Below, piece by piece: positions 8,928 through 17,075 of a stretch of 64,000 bases of DNA. The stretch spans positions 1,582,001 through 1,646,000 of the forward strand of contig CATOTC010000001.1 in the NCBI GenBank assembly GCA_951812975.1. The letters are read 5' to 3'. The DNA is from an uncultured Acidimicrobiales bacterium. Its GTDB lineage: Bacteria; Actinomycetota; Acidimicrobiia; Acidimicrobiales; Aldehydirespiratoraceae. Positions within the stretch are counted from its first letter, which is position 1. Each line of letters opens with the position of its first letter. The notes beneath the pieces are model-generated. The model saw only the letters and a program-made list of their open reading frames with translations, did no database searches and had not been told where the DNA came from. The position numbers and the translations under genes were made by a program.

Positions 8928-9524
8928 ATGGACGACACGACCCTGATAACCGCTGCGCAGAGAGGGGACCGGCAGGCGCTCGACCAGCTACTACGCGCAC
9001 ACCAGAGCCGTATCCACGCCATCTGTAGACGCATCGCAGGCAACGACGCCGACGCCCTCGACGCCACCCAGGAAGCACTCATCGCCATAGTCAAAGGACT
9101 CCCGCGCTTTGACGGACGATCCAAATTCTCAACCTGGGTCTTCCGGATCGCCACCAACGCCTGCATCGACGAATTACGCCGCCGGCAGCGCCAACCCACT
9201 CCGGGACTGCCCGAATACGAACAGGCCGACGCCAGCCCGATGGCTTCGAGCCCACCCCGAGACCCCGCCGACACCGTCAGCGCCCGCATCGACATCGACC
9301 GCGGGCTCAAACAACTCCCCGAAGAGTTCCGAACCGCGGTCGTGCTGCGCGATGTAGCCGGCCTCAACTACAACGAGATCGCCGAGGTCCTCAATATCGC
9401 GCCCGGCACGGTCCGCTCCCGAATCGCCCGCGGGCGACGTCAGCTCATGAATGTCATGAACCCCGGCGATTCAAGGAACCAACCCCCACCCGACAACCGT
9501 CACAACAAACAAGCCGATGACTGA
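8928..9524 (+). CDS. sigM: ECF RNA polymerase sigma factor (SigM-like)
   Basis: This 198-residue protein has sigma region 2 (DATQEALIAIVKGLPRFDGRS, FSTWVFRIATNACIDELRRR) and region 4 (LPEEFRTAVVLRDVAG then NEIAEVLNIAPGTVRSRIARG, a helix-turn-helix). Both are hallmarks of extracytoplasmic-function sigma factors. The position before trxB-trxA and cwlM equals that of mycobacterial sigM. The coding end overlaps the next gene by 8 bp, the usual arrangement with a cognate anti-sigma factor. The start ATG 8928 has no clear Shine-Dalgarno. Confidence 0.88.
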   Translation: MDDTTLITAAQRGDRQALDQLLRAHQSRIHAICRRIAGNDADALDATQEALIAIVKGLPRFDGRSKFSTWVFRIATNACIDELRRRQRQPTPGLPEYEQADASPMASSPPRDPADTVSARIDIDRGLKQLPEEFRTAVVLRDVAGLNYNEIAEVLNIAPGTVRSRIARGRRQLMNVMNPGDSRNQPPPDNRHNKQADD

Positions 9525-10551
9525 CCCGACCCATTCCGACGACGAAATCGTTTCGTCCTACCTTGACGGTGAAGCGACCCTCGACGAGGTCGCCCGCGTC
9601 CAGGCCGACCCGGAACTGCTCGCGGAGGTCCAAGAGTTCGAGGCCGTCGCAGAACTGCTGTCCACCCCCGTTGCCCCGCTGCCGCAAAGCGACGTCGACG
9701 AACTCATCGGCAACGCCCTGGACCAGAGCGCCACAAGCGACCGAATCCTCGATCTCTCGGCCATTCGAGCCAGCCGCATCTTCGCGCCGCAGCGACTGGC
9801 GACCATCGCCGCGGGTGTCCTGCTGCTCGCCGGGGCAGTCGGCGCACTGATCGCTCTCAACAACTCAGGCACCGACGACGAAATGAATGTCTCCTTCGCA
9901 GACAGCTCCGAGGCGGCTGACGATTCTGTGGGCGACGACGGCGACATGGCTTTCGACAGTGACATGCCCGCTGACGGAGACGACATGGCCGAGGGGATGC
10001 CCGACAGTGCCGACATGGCCGAGGCGATACCCGAAAGTGCCGACACGGCCGGCGAGTACTCCGAGGACGCCGGCGACGACATGGCCGACTCCGAGCAAGG
10101 CGTCGCAGACGACCAAACCGAGGCGACCACCACGGTCGCAGCTGTGGACACACGCAGGAGCTACAGCCGGCTCAACCTGGAGATCACCGATAGCTACGAA
10201 TCCCTCGACGAGCTGATCGACCACACCACAAGGCAATGGCGTGAGATCGTTGGCGCCGAAGCGCCTCCCGTCCCACCAGTCATAGACGAGCAGGACCCCG
10301 CCCAGCAGGACCTCGCCGAGCAGGACCTCGCCGATGTTCGCTGCGCGCAGCACCTCCACGCCTACATCGACACCCTCGACCACAGCCTCGACAGCGGCGG
10401 CATCAGCATCGGCATCAGCGTCGGCGAAACCATCCTTGCCAACACTTTGACCACGATCGTCGTGGTCGAACTGTCCGCCGACACAGCAGCACTCCTCGCC
10501 ACAGCCGAACCCGGCTGCGCGGTCAACCAACTCGCCAGTCTCGGCCCCTGA
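9517..10551 (+). CDS. Single-pass membrane anti-sigma factor candidate
   Basis: The first 90 residues resemble an anti-sigma domain (DDEIVSSYLDGEATLDEVARVQADPEL). A membrane helix follows (LATIAAGVLLLAGAVGALIAL), then an acidic, Met/Asp-rich low-complexity stretch with repeated DSADMAE-type words, and a small extracellular domain with two Cys. Together with the 8-bp overlap with the sigma gene, this points to its cognate anti-sigma factor, like mycobacterial RsmA. The HxxxCxxC zinc motif of most such proteins is absent. Function is by context. Confidence 0.7.
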   Translation: MTDPTHSDDEIVSSYLDGEATLDEVARVQADPELLAEVQEFEAVAELLSTPVAPLPQSDVDELIGNALDQSATSDRILDLSAIRASRIFAPQRLATIAAGVLLLAGAVGALIALNNSGTDDEMNVSFADSSEAADDSVGDDGDMAFDSDMPADGDDMAEGMPDSADMAEAIPESADTAGEYSEDAGDDMADSEQGVADDQTEATTTVAAVDTRRSYSRLNLEITDSYESLDELIDHTTRQWREIVGAEAPPVPPVIDEQDPAQQDLAEQDLADVRCAQHLHAYIDTLDHSLDSGGISIGISVGETILANTLTTIVVVELSADTAALLATAEPGCAVNQLASLGP

Positions 10552-10560
10552 CCCACGTTC

Positions 10561-10598
10561 ATTCCAGGCCCACCCAGGCATTCCAGGCCCACCCAGGC
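10561..10598. repeat. 19-bp perfect tandem duplication after the anti-sigma gene
   Basis: ATTCCAGGCCCACCCAGGC occurs at 10561-10579 and again at 10580-10598, directly after the anti-sigma stop. No clear terminator hairpin was seen in the gap to 10655. Confidence 0.9.
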
Positions 10599-10655
10599 CG
10601 GACGCAGTGGCTCGGGGAAAAGAAGACGACTCGCAAAAGTTAGACTTCAAACACG

Positions 10656-11048
10656 ATGGACAAGACAATCACCGAGAACCGTTTGGCTTGCTACGTTCCC
10701 GGCCTACGCGAATACGACGACGCGTTCCGGCTGCGGGTGATCCTGCACGACTTCGGAATGGTCTGGCAGCACGCCGACAGAGCCGAGCGAATCGTCTTGG
10801 TCGAGGAAGAACCCGAGCCGTTCGACGAACGCTGGGATGGTTTCTTAGCGGCCTACGTCGAACATCTCTGTTACCACGCCCAGCTGCCCACGCCGGCATG
10901 GACACAGCAGGAGAACCGCTATCTGGAACGCATGTGGTGGCCTGCCCACTACTTTGAGTTCGAGCGCGGCTCAGTGATGATGAGCACTCCCGCGGCGTTT
11001 GAAGTACATGGCATGTGGATCGCCGAACGTGAACTGGAAGTCGTGTGA
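10656..11048 (+). CDS. Uncharacterised partner protein of a DUF6036 cassette
   Basis: A 130-residue soluble protein rich in Trp, Glu and Arg (DERWDGFLAAYVEHL, WWPAHYFEFERGS). I do not recognise a domain. It overlaps the next gene by 4 bp (GTGA), and the pair looks like a two-gene cassette in which a DUF6036 nucleotidyltransferase is partnered by a small protein, as in toxin-antitoxin modules. TAGACT lies 9 nt upstream of the ATG, with no Shine-Dalgarno. The role is inference. Confidence 0.6.
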   Translation: MDKTITENRLACYVPGLREYDDAFRLRVILHDFGMVWQHADRAERIVLVEEEPEPFDERWDGFLAAYVEHLCYHAQLPTPAWTQQENRYLERMWWPAHYFEFERGSVMMSTPAAFEVHGMWIAERELEVV

Positions 11049-11599
11049 CTCCCGCGTTTTCGGCATCTGAACTTCAGGAGGCACTGAGCGAACTCGCCGT
11101 CATCCTTCAAAGAAGCCGCAAGCGGGCGCGGATCTATGTGGCCGGCGGCGCTGCGATGATTCTGGCAAACAAGTCCGACAAGCTCACCAGGGACATAGAC
11201 GCCTGGATCGAGGAAGGATACGGCGCGGTCATGGACGCGGCGCAACAGATCGCCAGACAGCGCGGATGGCCCAGCACCTGGATCAACGAGCAGGCGACCA
11301 CCTACATGCCTCCACCAGAGAAGCGCCGCGGAACCGTGGTGTACGACCATCCTTCCCTCAAAGTGATCGCCGCAAACAATGATCACCTGCTGGCAATGAA
11401 AGCGAGAGCAGCACGTTCGGTCGACGAGTCAGATGTCGAGCAGTTGCTGCGCGAGTGCAGTTGCAGCACAGTCGAGCAAGTCGAATCACTGGTGCAGAAC
11501 GTGTTCCCCGACGAAGGCTTGGGCGAGCGGCAGAAACAATGGTTGGGAGCCGTTATCGACCGGCTGACAAACCAGGGGGACATCGAACCCGACGAGTAG
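11045..11599 (+). CDS. DUF6036-type nucleotidyltransferase, possible toxin
   Basis: This 184-residue protein contains RIYVAGGAAMILA and KLTRDIDAWI, the Gly-rich motif followed by a DxD of a nucleotidyltransferase fold as seen in DUF6036 and AbiEii-like proteins. Such proteins modify tRNA acceptor ends or other targets in some toxin-antitoxin systems. The later part (NNDHLLAMKARAARSVDESDVEQLL) also matches the family style. The GTG start overlaps the previous stop. Target and toxicity are unknown. Confidence 0.65.
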   Translation: MTPAFSASELQEALSELAVILQRSRKRARIYVAGGAAMILANKSDKLTRDIDAWIEEGYGAVMDAAQQIARQRGWPSTWINEQATTYMPPPEKRRGTVVYDHPSLKVIAANNDHLLAMKARAARSVDESDVEQLLRECSCSTVEQVESLVQNVFPDEGLGERQKQWLGAVIDRLTNQGDIEPDE

Positions 11600-11643
11600 G
11601 GCCGAACCGGGAGTCTGCCTTGATCAAGCCACCGTGGTCCCCC

Positions 11644-11890
11644 TCAGACCGAGTCTGTGAACTGAGCCGGCAGGGTCTTGAGGCCGCTGGGACGGTTGGT
11701 GTGTGTCCACGTGGGCGGACCGACCACCTCGACACCGGTCCAGCGGTCCAGGATCGCGTTGAGCATCACATCGATCTCCAGGCGGGCAAGGTTGGCCCCA
11801 GACAGAAATGCGGTCCGTGAACGAAACCGACAGGGTTGTTGGGGCGCCAGTCGACCCGGAAGCCGATCCGCATAGGCACCCTCCCCACGA
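11644..11890 (-). pseudogene. Cytochrome P450 C-terminal remnant with frameshift
   Basis: On the minus strand the heme-ligand region can be read as RPNNPVGFVHGPHFCLG in one frame. After a one-base loss it continues in another frame as GANLARLEIDVMLNAILDRW, then VEVVGPPTWTHTNRPSGLKTLP and a stop at 11644. Together these are the Cys-pocket, L-helix and C-terminal end of an actinobacterial P450. Upstream of about 11890 no P450 sequence is found, and the next gene begins at 11934. It is therefore a truncated, frameshifted relic, probably not functional. Confidence 0.75.
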
Positions 11891-11933
11891 CAACTTATGC
11901 TGGGCAGTCCAACTGAAACCAGAGGAAACCCAC

Positions 11934-12239
11934 ATGTCAAAAGTGTCGATGGTCGCAACGTTCACCTGCAAGGAAGGCCGCAACGACGAAATGGACGCCG
12001 CGCTGGCGGCCCAGGTCGCCGTCGCAGCCAAGATGGAGGGCGTGGAGGTCTACTCGTACCACCGAGGCGAGGGCAACAACTACTCCTACTTCGCTCTGTT
12101 CTCGTCTATGGAGGCGATCCAGTCACAAGGCCAGTCCGAAGCCCTGCAGGAGGTCATGGCAACCTTCATGGAACTGCTCGCAAGCCCCCCGCAGATGGCC
12201 ATGTACTCCCCCGTCGCCGCCACCGGCCTCGACCTCTAA
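11934..12239 (+). CDS. Antibiotic biosynthesis monooxygenase (ABM) domain protein
   Basis: A single-domain protein of 101 residues of the dimeric alpha/beta-barrel type: SMVATFTCKEGRNDEMDAAL, then EVYSYHRGEGNNYSYFALFSS, and a final helix. ABM proteins include quinol monooxygenases and heme-degrading enzymes, but many members have unknown substrates. ATG 11934 follows AGAGGAAA with good spacing. It stands directly after the P450 relic, without evidence of a shared pathway. Confidence 0.8.
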   Translation: MSKVSMVATFTCKEGRNDEMDAALAAQVAVAAKMEGVEVYSYHRGEGNNYSYFALFSSMEAIQSQGQSEALQEVMATFMELLASPPQMAMYSPVAATGLDL

Positions 12240-12279
12240 CGGTCGTTCGTGACTTGGACTGACGGTAGGCTCCGAGGCC

Positions 12280-12687
12280 ATGGCTTCTGAGACCACGCCA
12301 GCCGAAAGCGACTGGATATCAGGTGTCGTCGACGCAATCGTCGACAACATCGACAAGGTCCGGACCCACGGCACCGAGAACGTGATCCGGGCGGTACGAG
12401 CAGTCGTCTACGGACTCGTGGCGCTGGTCTTCGTCACCGCAGCACTGACACTGCTGATCATCATCGGAGTCCGCCTTGCCGACGCCTACCTGCCGATCGG
12501 CGCCGGAGTCGGCGATGCCACCTGGGCCGCCCACCTGTTCATCGGCAGCCTCCTGGCAATCCTCGGCTTCGGCTTCTGGTTCAACCGCAAGACCGACGGC
12601 CTGCGTTGGGTCAACCTCGCACTGATACTCGACGCCCTGATCATCGTCGTAATCGTCTGCTACGGCATCATCGACTCGTTCGCCTGA
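12280..12687 (+). CDS. Small integral membrane protein, three predicted helices
   Basis: The 135-residue protein has an N-terminal soluble part of about 45 residues and hydrophobic segments at about 46-66 (VVYGLVALVFVTAALTLLIII), 86-100 (LFIGSLLAILGFGFW) and 111-130 (LALILDALIIVVIVCYGII). No family is recognised. It precedes trxB by 37 bp on the same strand and may share its transcript. TAGGCT stands 8 nt before the ATG, compatible with a leaderless start. Confidence 0.7.
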   Translation: MASETTPAESDWISGVVDAIVDNIDKVRTHGTENVIRAVRAVVYGLVALVFVTAALTLLIIIGVRLADAYLPIGAGVGDATWAAHLFIGSLLAILGFGFWFNRKTDGLRWVNLALILDALIIVVIVCYGIIDSFA

Positions 12688-12724
12688 CCGCAAATCCCAC
12701 CAGCGCCCCGCGATAGGAACACAA

Positions 12725-13687
12725 ATGCCCGAAACCCACGACGTAGTCATCATCGGCTCCGGACCCGCAGGGCTCACCGCGGCGCTCTACACCGCCCGCG
12801 CAAACCTCTCCCCCCTGCTGCTCGAAGGCGAACCCAGCAGCACCAGCGACCAACCCGGCGGCCAGCTGATGCTCACCACCGATGTGGAGAACTACCCCGG
12901 ATTCCCTGACGGGGTCATGGGACCCGAGCTGATGGTCAACTTCCGAGCCCAGGCCCACCGCTTCGGCACGCGGATCGAAACGGTCAAAGCCACCCGAGTC
13001 GACCTCTCCGAGCGTCCCTTCAAAGTCTGGGTCGACGACCCCGAAGCTCCAGAGCCGACCTATGAGGCCAACTGCCTGATCGTCTCCACCGGAGCCCAGT
13101 CGCTGATGCTCAACCTCGACCGCGAGATCGAACTGGTCGGACACGGACTCTCCACCTGCGCAACCTGCGACGGATTCTTCTTCCGCGACCAGGAGATCGC
13201 CGTGGTCGGAGGGGGCGACTCCGCCATCGAGGAGGCCACCTTCCTCACCCGGTTCGCCAGCAAGGTCACGATCATCCACCGACGCGACGCCCTGCGCGCA
13301 TCAAAAATCATGCAGCAGCGCGCCTTCGACAACCCGAAGATCGAGTTCATCTGGGACACAGTCGTCACCGAATACCTCGGCGAAGACTCGATCAGCGGGC
13401 TGCGGCTGCGCAACGTGAAGACCGACCAGGATTCCGAACTCGCAGTCACCGGAGTGTTCATCGCCATCGGGCACCGACCCAACACCGACATCTTCTCCGG
13501 CCAACTCGAAATGAAGGACAACGGCTACCTGGTAACTCAACCCGACTGCTCACGCACCAACATCGAGGGCGTATTCGCCTGCGGAGACGTGCAGGACGAC
13601 GTTTACCGACAGGCAGTCACCGCAGCCGGTTCAGGGTGCATGGCCGCGCTCGACGCGGAACGTTGGCTTGAGTCGCAACACAGCTAG
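12725..13687 (+). CDS. trxB: Thioredoxin reductase
   Basis: TrxB uses NADPH and FAD to reduce thioredoxin in the cytoplasm. The 320-residue protein has the FAD-binding [16 protein letters not shown] at residues 11-26, the redox CATC (Cys145, Cys148), the NADPH-binding [12 protein letters not shown] and the C-terminal FACGDVQD. All are typical. A GATAGGAAC sequence serves as Shine-Dalgarno. It is followed at 34 bp by trxA, so reductase and substrate are made together. Confidence 0.97.
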   Translation: MPETHDVVIIGSGPAGLTAALYTARANLSPLLLEGEPSSTSDQPGGQLMLTTDVENYPGFPDGVMGPELMVNFRAQAHRFGTRIETVKATRVDLSERPFKVWVDDPEAPEPTYEANCLIVSTGAQSLMLNLDREIELVGHGLSTCATCDGFFFRDQEIAVVGGGDSAIEEATFLTRFASKVTIIHRRDALRASKIMQQRAFDNPKIEFIWDTVVTEYLGEDSISGLRLRNVKTDQDSELAVTGVFIAIGHRPNTDIFSGQLEMKDNGYLVTQPDCSRTNIEGVFACGDVQDDVYRQAVTAAGSGCMAALDAERWLESQHS

Positions 13688-13721
13688 AGTCAGCAGCAAC
13701 CCGACTGAAAGAGCCCCAACC

Positions 13722-14048
13722 ATGGCAGGATCCCTTGGCACCCTCGATGAAAGCACCTTCGACGAGGAGATCGGCAGCGCCACCGCACCCGTACTGGTCG
13801 ACTTCTGGGCAGAGTGGTGCGGTCCATGCAAGATGGTCACCCCCATCCTCGAAGAAATCGCTGAAGAGCAGGGCGACGCCCTCAAGATTCTCAAGCTCAA
13901 CGTTGACGACGCACCCTCGATCGCCCAGCGGTTCGGTGTCATGAGCATTCCCACCCTGATCCTCTTCAAGGACGGGGAGGAAGCAAAACGCATAATCGGT
14001 GCAAAGCCCAAAGGTGCTCTTCTCAACGACGTAACCCCTTTCCTCTGA
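13722..14048 (+). CDS. trxA: Thioredoxin
   Basis: A 108-residue thioredoxin with the active-site WCGPC at Cys33 and Cys36, followed by [11 protein letters not shown] and the cis-Pro segment [11 protein letters not shown]. It reduces protein disulfides with electrons from TrxB, encoded just upstream. The start ATG 13722 gives the canonical length. The open frame upstream is the tail of trxB in another frame. Confidence 0.97.
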   Translation: MAGSLGTLDESTFDEEIGSATAPVLVDFWAEWCGPCKMVTPILEEIAEEQGDALKILKLNVDDAPSIAQRFGVMSIPTLILFKDGEEAKRIIGAKPKGALLNDVTPFL

Positions 14049-14058
14049 GCAGCGCCGG

Positions 14059-15033
14059 ATGAACCCGCCCGGGCTTCCCCTTCGGCGCGGTGACACCGGT
14101 GCCGGGGTACGGGACCTGCACCGCCGACTGGCCGCGGCCGGGTTCACCGACGTCGGACCTCCCGAGGTGTTCGACGAAACCACCGAGCGCACTCTTCGTG
14201 CGTTCCAAGCCGCGAGGCGGCTGGTCGAAGACGGAATCTGCGGTCGACAGACCTGGTCTGCGCTGGTAGACGCCCATTTTCAGCTCGGTGACCGGATGCT
14301 GTACCTGCGCTCCCCCATGACCCGCGGCGACGACGTCGCCGACCTCCAGTTGCGTCTCGGCAATCTCGGATTCGACGCCGGATGGCTCGACGGAATATTC
14401 GGACCCGACACCGAAGCAGCCGTGCGGGACTTCCAACACAATCAGGGACTCAACGCCGACGGCACAGTCGGCCGCGCGACCGTCGCAGCGCTCGACCGCC
14501 TCGCCGGCCGCGTCGTCGGGGCCAAGACGATCGCTGAGGTGCACCAGACAGAGACTCTCCGCCGACACGTCGGCGTCGAGGGAAGGCGCATCCTGCTGGG
14601 CGAGACCGGAGGTCTGCCGGCGGTGGTCAACTCGCTCGCCCGGCTGCTGCAGCTCGACGGAGCAACTGTGCTCACCCTGCATCACCCCGACCTCTCCTCG
14701 CACGCCCAGATCGCCAACAGCTGGAGCGGTGACGCATATGTCGGCGTGACGCTCGCCACCGATGACTTCTGGGTCGCCTACTTCCAGACCGAGGGCTTCA
14801 CCTCCAACGGAGGGCGCCTGCTCGCACGGTATTGCACCGACAAGATCGAGCCTGTGCTGAACAACGAATTCCCTGCGACCGGGATGCGCCTGCCCATCCT
14901 TCGGGAAACAAGGATGACAGCGGTGTGGTGTCGGGTCGGGCCGGCACCAGTTGTGGTGGAGCGAACCGAGGCTTTCGCCAAGGCCCTACGCGACGCCGTG
15001 ATCGACTGGTGCGTAGGCCCCCAGCCGCAATGA
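14059..15033 (+). CDS. CwlM-like peptidoglycan-binding protein with degenerate amidase domain
   Basis: Residues of about 5-65 and 80-155 are two PG_binding_1 repeats (RRGDTGAGVRDLHRRLAAAG; TRGDDVADLQLRLGNLGF). The C-terminal half has an amidase_3-like fold pattern (LARLLQLDGA, IANSWSGDAYVGVTLA, LPILRETRMTAVWCRVG). The zinc and catalytic residues expected in N-acetylmuramoyl-L-alanine amidases are missing: no PGHGG, no SIHxN, no LVELGF. Mycobacterial CwlM, in the same position after trxC, is a non-enzymatic activator of MurA under PknB control. By analogy this may be a regulator, but that is inference. Confidence 0.8.
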   Translation: MNPPGLPLRRGDTGAGVRDLHRRLAAAGFTDVGPPEVFDETTERTLRAFQAARRLVEDGICGRQTWSALVDAHFQLGDRMLYLRSPMTRGDDVADLQLRLGNLGFDAGWLDGIFGPDTEAAVRDFQHNQGLNADGTVGRATVAALDRLAGRVVGAKTIAEVHQTETLRRHVGVEGRRILLGETGGLPAVVNSLARLLQLDGATVLTLHHPDLSSHAQIANSWSGDAYVGVTLATDDFWVAYFQTEGFTSNGGRLLARYCTDKIEPVLNNEFPATGMRLPILRETRMTAVWCRVGPAPVVVERTEAFAKALRDAVIDWCVGPQPQ

Positions 15034-15039
15034 CGCCGC

Positions 15040-15057
15040 GTTGCGGGACTCCGCAAC
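15040..15057. terminator. Perfect hairpin between convergent cwlM-like gene and parB
   Basis: GTTGCGG, loop GACT, CCGCAAC forms a 7-bp stem in the gap between two convergent genes, followed by TTCTGT on the plus strand. The T tract is poor, so its strength as an intrinsic terminator is uncertain. Confidence 0.5.
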
Positions 15058-15070
15058 TTCTGTCAGTCTA

Positions 15071-15099
15071 ACTGTCAATAGTTGTACTGTCAATAGTTG
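15071..15099. repeat. Tandem 15-bp duplication downstream of parB
   Basis: ACTGTCAATAGTTG occurs at 15071-15084 and again at 15086-15099, inside the 84-bp convergent gap. Confidence 0.9.
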
Positions 15100-15117
15100 C
15101 GCTGTGGCTGCGCTCAA

Positions 15118-15990
15118 CTACTGGCCGGCGATGATCCGATAGATCCGTTCCAAGTCGTCGAGATCGGCAAAATCAACCACCAGTCTTCCGGGGCCCTTAC
15201 CCAACTTCACCGCAACCCTGGTGTCCAACCGCGTGGCCAGCAGTTCCTCAAGTTCCAGCACCCCCGCATCAGCCACCTTCGGATCTGCCTTCTTGGCCGG
15301 AGTCTTGTCATCTTCATCCGACTCAGCAGAATCCACATCACGGAGCATCTCCTCAATCTGGCGAACGGTCAGACCCTCCTCAACAATCTGAGTTGCCAAG
15401 CGCTCCTGCTCGGAGCGGTCCGGTGTTGCCAACAATGCTCGAGCGTGTCCAGCGTTGAGTTGCCCCTCAATCAGCAGACGCTGCACCAGTGGCGGAAGGT
15501 GCAGCAACCTGAGGGTGTTGGCAACAGCGGACCGAGACTTCCCCACGCGCCGCGCAACATCTTCTTGAGTCAACCCGAACTCTTCGACGAGTTGTTGATA
15601 GGCCGCCGCTTCCTCAAGCGCGTTGAGGTCCTGCCGATGCAGGTTCTCAACAACGGCCGTCTCAAGCGAAGACAGAACATCAGAAGTCCTGACGATCGCC
15701 GGGATCGCCGATAGGTCGGCACGCTTGGCGGCACGCCACCGTCGCTCCCCCGCTATCAGTTCATACTGTCCATCATCCAATTCTCGGACCACGATCGGCT
15801 GAATTACCCCAATCTCGGTGATCGACCTAGACAACGAGGCCAAAGTCTCCTCATCAAAATGTTCACGAGGTTGGTTCGGGTTCGGGACTACTTGCTTTAT
15901 GTCGATCTCTTGATAGACGCCACCGTCAGCGGTGAAGTCCGCCGGAATCAGCGAACTGAGACCTCTACCAAGTCCACTACGCCTCGCCAT
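15118..15990 (-). CDS. parB: Chromosome partitioning protein ParB
   Basis: ParB binds parS, spreads by CTP-dependent sliding and recruits ParA and SMC. The 290-residue protein has the N-terminal LGRGLSSLIP, the CTP-binding GERRWRAAK box, the helix-turn-helix LTQEDVARRVGKSRSAVANTLRLL and a C-terminal dimerisation part ending LERIYRIIAG. Its start overlaps the parA end by 14 bp, so both are read from one mRNA. Two parS sites lie just upstream of parA. Confidence 0.97.
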   Translation of the reverse strand: MARRSGLGRGLSSLIPADFTADGGVYQEIDIKQVVPNPNQPREHFDEETLASLSRSITEIGVIQPIVVRELDDGQYELIAGERRWRAAKRADLSAIPAIVRTSDVLSSLETAVVENLHRQDLNALEEAAAYQQLVEEFGLTQEDVARRVGKSRSAVANTLRLLHLPPLVQRLLIEGQLNAGHARALLATPDRSEQERLATQIVEEGLTVRQIEEMLRDVDSAESDEDDKTPAKKADPKVADAGVLELEELLATRLDTRVAVKLGKGPGRLVVDFADLDDLERIYRIIAGQ

Positions 15991-16816
15991 TGAGGACCTC
16001 CTTAGCTAGTGTGCGATAGGCAGTCGCCGCACGCGATCCGGGATCGAATACTGAGATTGGCAGACCGAAACTCGGCGCTTCGCTCAAACGGACCGCCCGT
16101 GGTATCACCTGTCGACACACCTTGTCTCCAAAGTGACCCCGCACCTCTTCAGACACCTGCTTCGACAGCTTGGTCCGCGCATCAACCATCCCCAGCACAA
16201 TCGTGCTGAGATGGAGATCTGGATTGAGGTTGCGCGTCACCAAGTCAATGTTGCGGATCAACAGTCCGAGGCCTTCCAAAGCGTAATACTCGGCCTGAAC
16301 CGGCACGAGCACTTCTCTCGCCGCTGTCAACCCGTTGATAGTCAACAGGCCGAGGGATGGTGGGCAGTCGATGAACACGACGTCGTAGTCGTCAGCAACC
16401 TCCTCAAGGGCGATCTTCAGTTTCCTCTCGCGGTTCATGGCCGGTACCAGCTCGATTTCCGCCCCCGCAAGATCCAGGCTGGAGGGGACGATGTAGAGAT
16501 TCTTTACCGAAACCGGCTCGATCACATCCTCCAGAGGGACATCCTCAAGCAGCACATCGTAGAGAGAATGATCAACCATTCGCGAATCAATGCCGAGGCC
16601 TCTCGTCGCATTCGCCTGGGGGTCGAGATCGACAATCAGAACGCGCTGGTCAAGCTGCGCCATACAGGCCGCGAGATTGATTGTCGTCGTGGTTTTTCCA
16701 ACCCCGCCTTTCTGGTTGGCGACAGCAAACACCCTCGTGTGGGGTCGAGTCACGAAACCAACTCCCTTCTTCAGAGCCCTCATATCTTCGGTCAGCGAAC
16801 CGCTGAGGTCAAGCAT
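15977..16816 (-). CDS. parA: Chromosome partitioning ATPase ParA
   Basis: A deviant Walker A motif KGGVGKTTTTINLA at about residues 36-49, the IVDLDPQANATRG stretch and IDCPPSLGLLTINGL identify the ParA/Soj ATPase that moves ParB-parS complexes on the nucleoid. I keep ATG 16816 because a TATCGT hexamer lies 5 nt before it, fitting a leaderless start. GTG 16753 with AAGGGAG upstream is the alternative and would give a shorter N-terminus. It is followed by parB with overlap. Confidence 0.96.
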   Translation of the reverse strand: MLDLSGSLTEDMRALKKGVGFVTRPHTRVFAVANQKGGVGKTTTTINLAACMAQLDQRVLIVDLDPQANATRGLGIDSRMVDHSLYDVLLEDVPLEDVIEPVSVKNLYIVPSSLDLAGAEIELVPAMNRERKLKIALEEVADDYDVVFIDCPPSLGLLTINGLTAAREVLVPVQAEYYALEGLGLLIRNIDLVTRNLNPDLHLSTIVLGMVDARTKLSKQVSEEVRGHFGDKVCRQVIPRAVRLSEAPSFGLPISVFDPGSRAATAYRTLAKEVLNGEA

Positions 16817-16821
16817 TCTCT

Positions 16822-16827
16822 ACGATA
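16822..16827 (-). promoter_or_regulatory. Putative -10 box of parA
   Basis: On the minus strand TATCGT is placed 5 nt upstream of ATG 16816. The expected -35 position falls at the edge of the parS site 16833-16848, so ParB bound there would cover the promoter. The hexamer is visible. Repression is inference. Confidence 0.45.
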
Positions 16828-16832
16828 GTCGA

Positions 16833-16848
16833 TGTTTCACGTGAAACA
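16833..16848. other. parS centromere site 1 (perfect palindrome)
   Basis: TGTTTCACGTGAAACA is the exact bacterial parS consensus bound by ParB. It stands 17 bp upstream of the parA start. Confidence 0.97.
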
Positions 16849-16916
16849 CGCGACGAGAGTTTCGTTAGACGTGCGCGGATTGAACAGTGGGGTTGCGCTA
16901 ACACCAGTTGTTTCCC

Positions 16917-17073
16917 GCTCTTGTTCGCTGCGCTCCGCTATCCGCTCTTGTTCGCTGCGCTCACAGGGCCGCTCGGGCCACGGACGAGCCCCTCAGACCA
17001 CCGCCACGAACCGTCCAGCCACGGCCACGGTCGGTCGCGGTCCTGTTCGAGGTCGATCCGCTCGGCCTCCTTG
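16917..17073. repeat. Dispersed intergenic repeat, copy 1 (between the two parS sites)
   Basis: It contains GCTCTTGTTCGCTGCGCTC twice, then GGGCCGCTCGGGCC and, at the end, GCGGTCCTGTTCGA..ATCCGCTCGGCCTC. The same ordered blocks are present at 17745-17862, on the other side of rsmG and in the same orientation. No gene is evident in it. Confidence 0.8.
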
Positions 17074-17075
17074 TT

